Source of the DNA: Chitinispirillaceae bacterium
GTDB taxonomy: Bacteria; Fibrobacterota; Chitinivibrionia; Chitinivibrionales; Chitinispirillaceae
DNA length: 64,000 nucleotides
Direction of reading: 5' to 3'
NCBI GenBank assembly: GCA_016930275.1
Contig: JAFGHA010000108.1
Span: 1-64,000 of the forward strand
The translations under genes and the position numbers were made by a program. A model generated the notes under the pieces. The model did not search any database. It was not told the DNA's origin and worked only from the letters and a program-made list of their open reading frames with translations. Every line of letters starts with the position of its first letter. Position 1 is the stretch's first letter. Shown piece by piece: positions 7,839-17,400 of the stretch.

Positions 7839-9164
7839 ATGGAAACAGTTACCGCATTGCTGGGTACGATTAACGGGAAGTTATGGGGCTGGCCGATGAT
7901 TATTATTCTCGTCGGAACACATATTTTTCTGACGATTCGGCTGAAAGGTATTCAGCGGTACATATGGTACGGGATACGACTGTCGTTGCAGCGGAAAAAG
8001 GAGGGGTCGGGGGACATCAGTCAGTTCGGTGCGCTGACCACGGCTCTGGCGGCAACGGTGGGTACCGGAAACATCGCTGGCGTAGCCACCGCGATAACGG
8101 CAGGCGGGCCAGGTGCGGTATTGTGGATGTGGCTCACCGGTGTATTCGGGATCGCCACCAAATACGGCGAAGCACTTCTATCCGTCAAATATCGTATTGT
8201 TACTTCAGACGGTTCTTTCGCCGGCGGGCCGATGTATGTTCTGGAGCGGGGACTTAAGAGCAAACCGCTGGGAATCGTATTCGCAATTTTTACCGCTCTG
8301 GCCGCATTCGGTATCGGCAATACGGTACAGTCGCATGAGGTTGCGATGCTCGTGCATGAGACCTTTAATATCGAACCATGGATTACCGGTGTTGTGCTTG
8401 CCGTTATGACTGCTCTGGTCATTCTGGGAGGAGTGGGTTCCATTGCGCGGACCTGTGAACGACTGGTGCCGTTCATGGCGTTTTTTTATGTCGCAGGTTG
8501 TGTTATGCTTATGATAACATTCGCTGCCGATATTTTTCCGGCAATCAAACTGATTATTTCAAGCGCATTCAGCGGGCAGGCGGCTGCAGGTGGTTTTTTA
8601 GGGGCAGGTGTACGTGAGTCGGTACGGTACGGGGTTGCCCGGGGGCTTTTTTCGAACGAATCGGGGATGGGAAGCGCTCCTATCGTCGCCGCTGCCGCAC
8701 AGACGAAAAACCCGGTGCGTCAGGCACTGGTGAGTGCCACTGGTACCTTCTGGGATACGGTAGTCATATGTGCCCTGACAGGAATTGTCATTGTTGCATC
8801 CGGAGAATGGGTCTCGGGAGCGAGCGGCGTGGCACTGAGCAAAGCGGCATTTTCGCATCTTTCAAAAATCGGTCCCTATTACCTGACCATAGGACTTTTC
8901 GTGTTTGTCTTTTCGACAATACTCGGGTGGTCCTATTACGGAGAAAAGGCAGTTGAATATCTTTTGGGGAAGCGCAGTATCAAACCGTATCGTTACCTGT
9001 GGATCGCGGGAGTGATGATAGGTGCGGTGGTCAATGATGCGGTCTGGTCGTTCGCCGATATTTCAAATGCGCTGATGGCATTGCCGAACATTCTCGCACT
9101 TCTGTTGTTGAGTGGTGTGATCGCACGGGAGACGCGGGAGTATTTTAAGGGAACTGAACGGTAA
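7839..9164 (+). CDS. Sodium:alanine symporter, AGCS family
   Basis: Inner-membrane Na+-coupled uptake of alanine or glycine. At 441 residues with about 11 membrane segments it fits AGCS. Family blocks seen are FGALTTALAATVGTGNIAGVATAI, GGPGAVLWMW, GMGSAPIVAAAA and the C-terminal GWSYYGEKAVEYLLG. ATG 7839 follows GGGTGGAG. The 190-base upstream region was checked for glycine-riboswitch features and none was seen. Confidence 0.93.
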   Translation: METVTALLGTINGKLWGWPMIIILVGTHIFLTIRLKGIQRYIWYGIRLSLQRKKEGSGDISQFGALTTALAATVGTGNIAGVATAITAGGPGAVLWMWLTGVFGIATKYGEALLSVKYRIVTSDGSFAGGPMYVLERGLKSKPLGIVFAIFTALAAFGIGNTVQSHEVAMLVHETFNIEPWITGVVLAVMTALVILGGVGSIARTCERLVPFMAFFYVAGCVMLMITFAADIFPAIKLIISSAFSGQAAAGGFLGAGVRESVRYGVARGLFSNESGMGSAPIVAAAAQTKNPVRQALVSATGTFWDTVVICALTGIVIVASGEWVSGASGVALSKAAFSHLSKIGPYYLTIGLFVFVFSTILGWSYYGEKAVEYLLGKRSIKPYRYLWIAGVMIGAVVNDAVWSFADISNALMALPNILALLLLSGVIARETREYFKGTER

Positions 9165-9204
9165 TGGTATTCTGTATTCATCGGATAAAAAGGTTTCCGG
9201 AACA

Positions 9205-10080
9205 ATGAGTATTTTTCAATCGCTGATTATCAGTATCAGGCCGAAACAGTGGTCTAAAAACATTATTGTTTTCGCTGCGGTGCTTTTTTCCAGAAACATA
9301 TTCAATCCTCATCTTTCATTAACGGTTGCAACGGCCTTTGTCGTTTTCTGTATGATTACCGGAGCAACCTATCTTCTGAATGATATTGCCGACCGGGAAA
9401 ATGACCGTCATCATCCGGAGAAGGCGGTACGACCGATCGCATCGGGCCGCCTGTCGGCAGGGATGGCCGGGGTGAGTGCGGCGGCTGCCGTTGCCGTCGG
9501 ACTTTGCGGAGCATGGATGCTGCACCCCTCCTTTTTTTCGGTTACGGCTGCTTATTTACTCCTGCAACTGCTCTACACGTTTCTGCTCAAACGGATCGTC
9601 ATCCTCGATGTGCTGGCCATCACCACCGGATTTGTGCTGCGCGTACTTGCCGGAGCGGTGGTGATCGATGTGGAGATTTCGTCGTGGCTGCTGATCTGCA
9701 CCTTTCTTCTGGCACTGTTTCTTGCTCTCTGCAAGCGTCGCCATGAACTTACACTGCTTGAAGAAGGGGCGGGGAAACACCGGAAGGTACTGCAGGAGTA
9801 CAGCATCTCGCTGCTTGACCAGATGATCTCCATGACCACGGCATCTACTCTTATCGCTTATACGCTCTATACGCTTTCCGATCGTACCGTCGCGAAGTTC
9901 GGTACCGAAAAGCTGGTGTTTACCGTACCGTTTGTCGTGTACGGAATATTCCGCTATCTGTACCTTGTACATATAAAGAAAGCGGGAGGAAGTCCCGAGA
10001 TGCTGCTCCTGACGGATCTTCCGCTTGTTGGCGGAATAATCGGCTGGGGGGTGTGTGCCGGTTTGATTATTTATTTTTAG
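9205..10080 (+). CDS. UbiA-family prenyltransferase, DPPR-synthase-like
   Basis: Integral membrane enzyme, 291 residues and about eight membrane helices. The N-terminus IRPKQWSKNIIVFAAV and the Asp motif NDIADRENDRHHP match the branch related to decaprenyl-phosphate phosphoribosyltransferase (Rv3806c/UbiA type). That branch moves phosphoribose onto a polyprenyl phosphate to make lipid-linked pentoses. A second conserved basic/acidic region is ALCKRRHEL. The exact acceptor and donor are inferred. It is followed on the same strand by a DUF362 protein 48 bases on, so the two may be co-transcribed. Confidence 0.85.
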   Translation: MSIFQSLIISIRPKQWSKNIIVFAAVLFSRNIFNPHLSLTVATAFVVFCMITGATYLLNDIADRENDRHHPEKAVRPIASGRLSAGMAGVSAAAAVAVGLCGAWMLHPSFFSVTAAYLLLQLLYTFLLKRIVILDVLAITTGFVLRVLAGAVVIDVEISSWLLICTFLLALFLALCKRRHELTLLEEGAGKHRKVLQEYSISLLDQMISMTTASTLIAYTLYTLSDRTVAKFGTEKLVFTVPFVVYGIFRYLYLVHIKKAGGSPEMLLLTDLPLVGGIIGWGVCAGLIIYF

Positions 10081-10128
10081 ACGGGAGCATCGTCAGATGT
10101 TTATAATTTTCATGAAAGCGGGAGTGTT

Positions 10129-11430
10129 ATGAAAAAACCGCAGGTCGCCATTGTTGCCACCGATCCATCAACCGTACTCGATGATTATCACCACGTGATG
10201 AATCTGGCCCGGTATCAGAAGCATATAGATAAAAAGCTCGATACAGCACTCAAGGTGAACATCAGCTGGCACTATTTCTATCCGGGGAGTTCCACCACGC
10301 CGTGGCAGCTTGACGGGGTCATCCGTTCCATGAAGCGTGACGGGTACGATCCGGCGCTCATTCACGCGTGTCATAACCGGACGGTGGTCATTGATGCGCA
10401 TTTCGGTGAGCGACAGAACAAACAGCTCGACGTGGTGAAGTCGCATGGGCTGCGAAACATACATCTGTACGAGAACGAAGAGTGGATCAATATATTCGAT
10501 GCCGTCGGTGATCTGATGAAGGACTTCATCTGTCTCAACAAGGTATACCCGAAAGGCTTTAATATTCCGAAGCGGTTCATCGGCGAAAACATCATCCATC
10601 TTCCCACGGTCAAAACGCATGTGTTCACCACCATGACCGGTGCAATGAAAAACGCTTTTGGTGGTTTGCTCAACGAGCATCGCCACTGGACACATCCGGT
10701 TATCCACGAAACGCTCTGTGACCTCCTGATGATCCAGAAAAAAATCCATCCCGGGCTCTTTGCCGTAATGGACGGCACCTTTGCGGGAGACGGTCCCGGA
10801 CCACGCTGCATGGTGCCGCATATAAAAAATGTACTGCTCGCCTCCGCTGATCAGGTGGCGATTGATACGGTATCAGCCTATCTTATGGGATTCGACCCGC
10901 TCAAGGATATCAAGTTTATCCGAATGGCGCATGATCGCGGGCTGGGATGTGGTGACATCAGGGAAATCGAAATAACGGGAGATGTGCAGCTGCTCGAGAA
11001 GCGGTGGAATTTCGTGGGACCGTTCAAAAAAATGACCTTTGCTTCGAAAATGCAGCATCTGATCTACTGGGGGCCGCTGAAAAAACCCCTGGAATGGAGC
11101 CTGAAAACGTTTCTTGCTCCGTGGTCATATATCGCCAGTGTTCTCTACCATGATTTTTTCTGGTATCCGATGCATCTGAAGCGGGTAAATGCGGTATTGA
11201 AAAGCGGATGGGGAAAACTCTTTCACAACTGGGAATTGAAAGCGCTTCCTGCCGATGATCTTAAAACCAGAGGGTTTGTCGATACCGGCAAGGAGGCCTA
11301 CCGGCTTGACCGGAGCAGGCTCCCTTCGGTGGTACGGTCGCTGAAAATCCTCTCGACCTGCATCAAGGAGGCGCCGGAGCTCTCGACAAAGAAAAAAACT
11401 ATTGTGCAAGCTGCGGCACCAGCTGAATGA
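10129..11430 (+). CDS. DUF362 domain protein
   Basis: 433 residues, cytoplasmic. The DUF362 core is recognisable: HLPTVKTHVFTTMTGAMKNAFGGL and, further on, SADQVAIDTVSAYLMGFDP. Some DUF362 proteins carry 4Fe-4S clusters; this one lacks any CxxCxxC run, so it is the version without a ferredoxin segment. The C-terminal third (YWGPLKKPLEWSL, SVLYHDFFWYPMH) may be membrane-associated. Function is unknown. Its 3' end overlaps the convergent gene at 11399 by 32 bases. Confidence 0.8.
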   Translation: MKKPQVAIVATDPSTVLDDYHHVMNLARYQKHIDKKLDTALKVNISWHYFYPGSSTTPWQLDGVIRSMKRDGYDPALIHACHNRTVVIDAHFGERQNKQLDVVKSHGLRNIHLYENEEWINIFDAVGDLMKDFICLNKVYPKGFNIPKRFIGENIIHLPTVKTHVFTTMTGAMKNAFGGLLNEHRHWTHPVIHETLCDLLMIQKKIHPGLFAVMDGTFAGDGPGPRCMVPHIKNVLLASADQVAIDTVSAYLMGFDPLKDIKFIRMAHDRGLGCGDIREIEITGDVQLLEKRWNFVGPFKKMTFASKMQHLIYWGPLKKPLEWSLKTFLAPWSYIASVLYHDFFWYPMHLKRVNAVLKSGWGKLFHNWELKALPADDLKTRGFVDTGKEAYRLDRSRLPSVVRSLKILSTCIKEAPELSTKKKTIVQAAAPAE

Positions 11431-12448
11431 TCTTTTCCGCCGCCCGTCTGCCGGCTTTTCCGTCTGGCGTATCAAAAAACAGTTCAATCGCTGCCTCCTG
11501 CTGTTTCCGGCATACTTCCGGATGGGCGGATACTTCATCAATTGCCGCGAGCAGTTCGTCGAAGGAGGAGATCCGGACGGAGATTCTTTCGATCACTTCG
11601 ATGACATCCGGCATGGTTCTCGGTGTCGGCGGCAACCGGAAGGTGATCGTGGGTTTTTTCAGCAGACAGAATTCCGCGATTAGAGAGTTGGTATCGCCGA
11701 TGCAGATATCCGCCAGTCTGATGAACGGCAGTACATTGTAATCGTCAACAAAAAACAGGCCGGGCGAGGTTTTCAGGGCGCTGCGGAACTCTTCACTCAC
11801 CCAGGGATGCAGTGTTACCAGAACGTTGAACCGGTCAGTCAATTCCGTAATGCGGTTATACCACCGATGCACCGCCGACATACCGCTGCCGTCCCAGGTC
11901 GCGGAAAAAAGAAGCGTCTTTTTTCGCGGATCGAGTTTCGCGGATTCCGCCAGAGCCGCCAGGTGTTTATCGGTTACCGATCCGTCAAACATCCCGTCGA
12001 TTTTCGGATAACCGACAGCAATCGCGGTTCGCACTCCCAGCTGTTCGGCTCTACGAACATCATGCGATGAGGTCATGAAGAACACCGTGAAGAGGTTGTA
12101 ATACTGTGCTTTCGAGAACCGCTTGAAATTGTAGGCGCCGTGTTCGAACCCGATTCTGATAATCTTTCCGCAGGGAAATTTCCAGGCCATATTTCTGAAC
12201 ATGATCACGCAATCGGGAAATGCCGGAAGAATCCTGCTTTTAAATCCCTGCCGGGAGAGTGCCCCCTGAACCGCTCTGTTTTTCGCCACAATAGGCACCG
12301 GCTGCAGAAACCGCTGAACATTTGCAAACAGCTGGACATCGAATGCATCTTCACAATAGAGTATGCATACATCGGTTCTCCCGATCGCATGCAGAACGTT
12401 CCACACCAGGGAGTATACCGGTTTGCGAAAGTAATATGAAAGTACCAC
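11399..12448 (-). CDS. CDP-glycerol glycerophosphotransferase-like GT-B protein
   Basis: Resembles the TagB/TagF glycerophosphotransferase fold: GFEHGAYNF, then VGYPKIDGM, KTLLFSATWDG, VTLHPW and DDYNVLPFIRLADICIGDTNSLIAEFCLL. Such enzymes add glycerol- or ribitol-phosphate to surface polymers. The track ORF begins at 12676, but its first ~76 residues look non-coding. A GTG at 12448 behind GGAAGGG gives 349 residues and starts VVLSYYFRKPVY. That start is my choice and is not certain. Its 3' end overlaps the DUF362 gene tail-to-tail. Confidence 0.75.
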   Translation of the reverse strand: MVLSYYFRKPVYSLVWNVLHAIGRTDVCILYCEDAFDVQLFANVQRFLQPVPIVAKNRAVQGALSRQGFKSRILPAFPDCVIMFRNMAWKFPCGKIIRIGFEHGAYNFKRFSKAQYYNLFTVFFMTSSHDVRRAEQLGVRTAIAVGYPKIDGMFDGSVTDKHLAALAESAKLDPRKKTLLFSATWDGSGMSAVHRWYNRITELTDRFNVLVTLHPWVSEEFRSALKTSPGLFFVDDYNVLPFIRLADICIGDTNSLIAEFCLLKKPTITFRLPPTPRTMPDVIEVIERISVRISSFDELLAAIDEVSAHPEVCRKQQEAAIELFFDTPDGKAGRRAAEKIIQLVPQLAQ

Positions 12449-12647
12449 GAATCGCCCTTCCGTGCAATGCGAACTGTTCAACAATATACTTTCTGTTGCG
12501 TGCGGGAATAACGACGGCCCGGATTGAGTACGTTCTGCAAAGGGACCGTTGCAGCGGAACGCGGTACGGGTAGTATAGTGCAGTACCATACCGGCAGGGT
12601 CGTCGCGGCTCGAACAAATCAGAAAAGATCTTTGCAAGGGAGGAATC

Positions 12648-12813
12648 ATGAGTCTCATTCTATCGAAAGATGACATTCTGTTTTCCCGGCGGTTTCTGAA
12701 GGCATCGGAATTCTATACCGGAAAACCTTCAAGGACCGGCCGCACTATCAACTCGTTACCGGTCTTACCATAACAAAGGTACGGGAACTTTTCGAAAAGG
12801 GAAAACCATACTA
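12648..12813 (+). pseudogene. Small ORF with strong RBS and an apparent frameshift
   Basis: GGGAGGAATC precedes ATG 12648. The frame reads MSLILSKDDILFSRRFLKASE and stops after 41 codons at 12771-12773. Around 12713-12722 the coding-like signal moves to another frame, which reads KTFKDRPHYQLVTGL and ends at TAG 12811-12813 after ELFEKGKPY. Together they would make a ~54-residue basic protein. The family is unknown. Either this is a frameshifted small gene or the 41-codon version is real. The surrounding 430-base gap holds nothing else I can support. Confidence 0.4.
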
Positions 12814-12928
12814 GCTGTAGCGATGGAATGGCTGCGACCGGCATTCGCTTTCACACCGGTGTCCTCGGCGAAAATCTGGTATGCCATCGAAATTGCGGAT
12901 CATGGATCTAACAGCTATATTACTACCC

Positions 12929-13693
12929 ATGGACAATGAACAACTACGCCAATTACTCGGAAATCTTCATGATCAGTCGCTTTCGGTCGATGAAGCACTG
13001 AAACAGCTCAGAGACCTGCCGTTCAAAGATCTCGGATTCGCTAAAATTGATCATCATCGTGCACTTCGCAAGGGATATCCTGAGGTTATTTTCTGTCAGA
13101 GTAAAACTCCCGAGCAGGTGGTACGTATTGCAGAGGCCCAGATCGAGCATGGGGAGACCATTTACGGTACCCGGGCTGGTAGTGAAGTGCTTGGAGCGGT
13201 TGAAAAGGCTATCGCTGATGTTGAGATTGACCGGCTGGGAAGATGTTTCTGGAAAAAGTCTCCCCATTGGAAGCCGCGGGAGAAAGTGCGGGGAGAGATT
13301 GTCGTCTGTGCCGCGGGTACGGCTGATATGAACGTTTCGCTGGAAGCACAGCATACCGTCGAAATTCTGGGGCACCCGTGCACGGCTTTAAATGATGTGG
13401 GGGTTGCCGGTATACACCGGTTGTTCGCGCACCGTGAAGTGCTTGAAAAAGCTTCAGTTATCATCGCGATTGCCGGAATGGAAGGGGCGTTGCCGTCGGT
13501 GATCGCCGGGTATGTTTCCTGCCCGGTTATCGGAGTCCCGACCAGTGTGGGCTACGGAGCGCATCTCGGTGGTATGGTACCGCTTTTCGCGATGCTCAAT
13601 TCCTGCAGTGCCGGTCTCACGGTGGTCAATATCGACAACGGGTTCGGCGCTGCCTGCGGAGCGGTTGCGATCAACGATTGCCGGGGAACGTAG
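12929..13693 (+). CDS. larB: LarB, nickel-pincer cofactor biosynthesis carboxylase
   Basis: In the lactate racemase system, LarB carboxylates and hydrolyses nicotinic acid adenine dinucleotide, starting synthesis of the nickel-pincer nucleotide. The N-terminal part (LSVDEALKQLRDLPFKDLGFAKIDHHRALRKGYPEV) and the PurE-like C-terminal half (VVCAAGTADMNVSLEA, IAGMEGALPSVIAG, PTSVGYGAHLGG) are diagnostic. ATG 12929 is chosen because homologues begin close to it; the track start at 12881 would add 16 unmatched residues. No larA, larC or larE is in the window. The 3' end overlaps the convergent cyclase gene by 23 bases. Confidence 0.9.
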   Translation: MDNEQLRQLLGNLHDQSLSVDEALKQLRDLPFKDLGFAKIDHHRALRKGYPEVIFCQSKTPEQVVRIAEAQIEHGETIYGTRAGSEVLGAVEKAIADVEIDRLGRCFWKKSPHWKPREKVRGEIVVCAAGTADMNVSLEAQHTVEILGHPCTALNDVGVAGIHRLFAHREVLEKASVIIAIAGMEGALPSVIAGYVSCPVIGVPTSVGYGAHLGGMVPLFAMLNSCSAGLTVVNIDNGFGAACGAVAINDCRGT

Positions 13694-14498
13694 GGGCGGG
13701 AATCGAAACGATAAAAACAGTCTTCCAGTTTTTTCCCGTTACAAAAAAGCGGTCTGCAGCGGCGTCGTAAGCAATGCCGTTGAGCACCTGTTCATCTGAG
13801 GTGGGTGCTTCGCGCGCTACCAGTTCGCTGCAGTCAATTATCCGCTCCACCTCTCCGATTGCAGGGTTTATTTCGAAGATATAATCGCTGAACCAGACAT
13901 TGGCGTAGATGCGTTCATATGCGTATTCCAGTTCATTGAGACGTTCCAGGGGAACACCGGCGTTTTTAACGGGCAACGTCCGGACTGTTTCGAAGGAACT
14001 GTTTCTGAAGTAAAGCGTATCGGAACCGTTGCTCATGACAAGCTGGGAATCGTTTGCCGTGAGGCCCCACCCTTCTCCCGTATACGTGAGGGTATCCACG
14101 GGAGAAAGATCCTCGCTCGTATAGATAAAACAACGCTGTTCTTTCCAGGTGATCTGGAAAATCCGGCCGTCGAAAAACGTACAACCTTCCGCGAAAAACT
14201 GATCGGAAAGTTGCCGGCTATGTGTGACGGAACCGGTGGTATCGAGAATACGGATGGTTGATTTGCCGTACAGTCCGGTGCTTTCGTAGAGTCTGCCACT
14301 GTTGTATATCAGTCCCTGGGTGAATGATCCCTGGTCGTGCGGGATGGTACCGAGTAGCCGCGGGAGCAGATGCGTTGGGGATGCGGGGGCCTCCGGCTGT
14401 GGATCGGTTTTTTCATTGCAGGAGAGAGCTGCTCCAGACAGCGGGAGAAGCAATGTGGCGATAATGAATAATCGGCGATACAGTTTCAGGACATTCAT
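13671..14498 (-). CDS. Glutaminyl-peptide cyclotransferase (exported)
   Basis: Turns N-terminal Gln of exported proteins into pyroglutamate. It is the five-bladed propeller type of plant/bacterial cyclase: HDQGSFTQGL, GLYGKSTIR, FAEGCTFF, TGEGWGL, LNELEY, and at the end LNGIAYDAAADRFFVTGKNW. It has a signal segment (LFIIATLLLPLSGAALSC) with a possible lipidated Cys, and acts in the periplasm or envelope. 275 residues is the family length. Its ATG overlaps the stop of the large upstream gene (TGATG), so it is translationally coupled. Confidence 0.9.
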   Translation of the reverse strand: MNVLKLYRRLFIIATLLLPLSGAALSCNEKTDPQPEAPASPTHLLPRLLGTIPHDQGSFTQGLIYNSGRLYESTGLYGKSTIRILDTTGSVTHSRQLSDQFFAEGCTFFDGRIFQITWKEQRCFIYTSEDLSPVDTLTYTGEGWGLTANDSQLVMSNGSDTLYFRNSSFETVRTLPVKNAGVPLERLNELEYAYERIYANVWFSDYIFEINPAIGEVERIIDCSELVAREAPTSDEQVLNGIAYDAAADRFFVTGKNWKTVFIVSIPAPTFPGNR

Positions 14499-17400
14499 CA
14501 GAAACCGGAAGTAAGAGACAAATAGAAATAGTTGTTGAGAATATAATACGTGAAATCAACTGAAAGTTGCCGGAAAAACAGATAGGAAAGATAATGGCCA
14601 AGGTTGCAACCGATGGAAACGGTGTGTTCGAGCATGATCGACTCCGGCCGGAAATCGGGATCGGTGAGCACTTCGGGTCCGATAGCACCAAGGTGATCGA
14701 AAAAGGAGCTGTTGGTATAACTGAACAACTGGTAGCCGATATACCCGTAGAGAGCGTCAAAATAATAGCGGTGTCCCCTGTTGATGGTGCGAGCCAGCGG
14801 AAAAACAGCTCTGAGACCATTGAAAGAGGCGACGTAGGAATTGGAAAATCCCGGAAGAAATTCGACACCGTTACTGCTTTGAACCACCATGTCATCGAGA
14901 GTCCGTCTCGAATGGTACACCCCTGTCGTAAAAGAGAACAGCTGTAGTGAACTGTATTTAAAGAGGGGAATGCCGTAGAAAAAGTTGATCTGTGCTTCAA
15001 CACCGCCGACAACAGAGGTGTCGTATAGATCATCGTAGGAGATGACCTTTCCAAGATACATTCCCGGTTGGAACCGGGGGCCAACCGATATCTCGAGTTG
15101 AGCGACATCCGCATAATTGTAGGTAATATCCTCGTTGTACACGCCGGGATGGAACCATTGCAGAAAAAACGGCATGTTTCCGAAGAGGGGAAGGCCATGG
15201 AACGGCATGGAAGTCAATTCAAGGCGGAGCCCGGCAGTCCATTCCCTTGCGAACTGGTATTCGGTGTACGGGGTGACACTTATAAGTGCCGGAGCAACCA
15301 TTGATGCCAGATAAGAACTCATTTCAAGACCTAGGGTGGGAGCAGCAGCTCTGTTTTCAATGGCGAAAACGGGTATTGCCGCAAAAAGAAGATTCTGCTC
15401 TTCCTGTACGGAATCGGACCCCACCGGTTCCGATTGCTGCGTGAGCGCCCGTCGGGGGATGGTAAGTGCCGGTGCTTCATTGAGGAGGGAATATCGACGA
15501 GCAGTTTCTGAAACCGGACGCTGATCGATCGCCTTCTGCAGAAAAGGTGAGTTTTTCGCGGAGTGTGGCGGTGACGCGAACCGGTTGTAGTATCCGGAGG
15601 AGTGTTCCTCTCCGAAAGTCGCCTGTGCTCCAAGCTGCAGCTGGAATAACCGATCCTTTTTATGAAGCGCGTCGGACTGATATTTTGAAATACCTCCGGT
15701 GATTACAAGATCCGAAGTATCATACACGGTTTCATACTGACCTGTCAACAGACTGCTGTTGCGCATCAGTTGGGCACCGAGAAACAGCTCGGACACTCCC
15801 CGCCGGTAAGATGCTGAATAAGACCGGTCTTTTATGGAGACTTTACCTTTCGGAACGGGAAGCGGCTTGAAGCGGCACCGGGAGCCCTCCGGAACCGGAT
15901 AGGTTTTTCCCGCGGAAGGCACGATTACGGTCGCGAACCCGGATGCCCCGTAATGACTGGCGGCGATAGTTCCTGCGGGAGTGCGTTTCGGGGAGAAGTA
16001 ACCACCATCGGTGGTCGTATGTCGTTGCAGGTCGGTACCATCGGGGAGCAGCGAGTAAATGTTGAATACTCCGTCGTAGTCCGCACTGAAATAGATTCTA
16101 CCGTTGGTAGCCCATGCGGGTGACTCCTCCTGGGCACCACCGGTGGAAAGCGCTTCAAGATTCCGGGTGGTCAGTGACATCCGGAATAGCCGTGATTGTC
16201 CGTCGATGATTTTTGAGAGCACGACGGAGGCGGGATCGTTAGGATTGACGGATATGTTGACGATAGGGTTCCCCGATTCTCCGGGAAGAATCAGCGTGAG
16301 AAACCCGGTGGTACTGTTGCAGGTGAAGAGCCCGAAAGCACCATTGCGGTAACTTACACAGAGCAGATTCTTGCTTCCGGGAATCGGAGTGATATCATAG
16401 ACACGGCCCCCACGGGTAAGACGTTGTTCTCTTCCTCGGGGAATATCCCGATAATAGATATCATTATAGTAGGATCCGTTCCGGTCGGGCGTACGTGATT
16501 TCAGGTAATAGACCCGGTTTGAGGAGGGAGAAAAGCAATGCGCGGTATGCGCGTAGGGAACACGCATTGCGGGTCTGGCACTTCCATAGGGAGCAACAAG
16601 CAGATCGGTGCGGCCGCCGTCATCAGTACCGCTGCTCAGCCACGACCACCAGCTGCCGTCCGGTGAAATCTCCGGACGAAGGTTGAATCTGCCGCGCGAA
16701 CAGCGGGTAATGAACGTATCGGAAATAGAAGAAAAGCGGCTCGGGTAATCCGTTTTAAGGGAGTCGATCCAGGTATTGTAAAGCTCAGGAAGGGTATAGC
16801 CGGTTACTTCCGAAAAGAGACGAAAAAAGCCGGTTGATTCAGTCGCACCAATTTTAAAAAGCTTGTGAAGTTTTTGCAGACCGATTTTTCCGGCAATATA
16901 TCGGGTAAAGGCAAACCCCTGGTTATAAACGAGTTCTGAACCGATTCGGTCATGGTTGAACGAGCCCATTTCCGCAAGAGATAGCTGAGTATTGGAAATA
17001 ACGGCACAACGGAGCAGCATCTCCCGTCGCGAATCAAAACAGTCGTTACCGAGCGATTCCGTTTCAAACTGTGCTATTCCTTCCGCCATCCAGGTCGGAT
17101 AGGTGGTAATCCGGGGGAATGGTTCAAGAATGCCGAAATTTTCGTCGGGAGTAGTCAGTGAGAGCCCGATCGAGACATCGATCATCTGTCGCTTTTTTTT
17201 GTTTTCAAGGCTGATGATATGAGCGAGTTCATGCGTTATCACATTTCTGAGCCAGGTGGTGTTACTGCGGAGGTCAAATCGGCTGTCGGGCAGCCAGATC
17301 ATGATACTTGCGGAGGTCCATTCCGCGTATCCGTTGCTGTAATCGTCGTAGTCTGCGATTGAGAGAGCGATCTTTTCGCGGGGGGTATAATTATAAAGCT

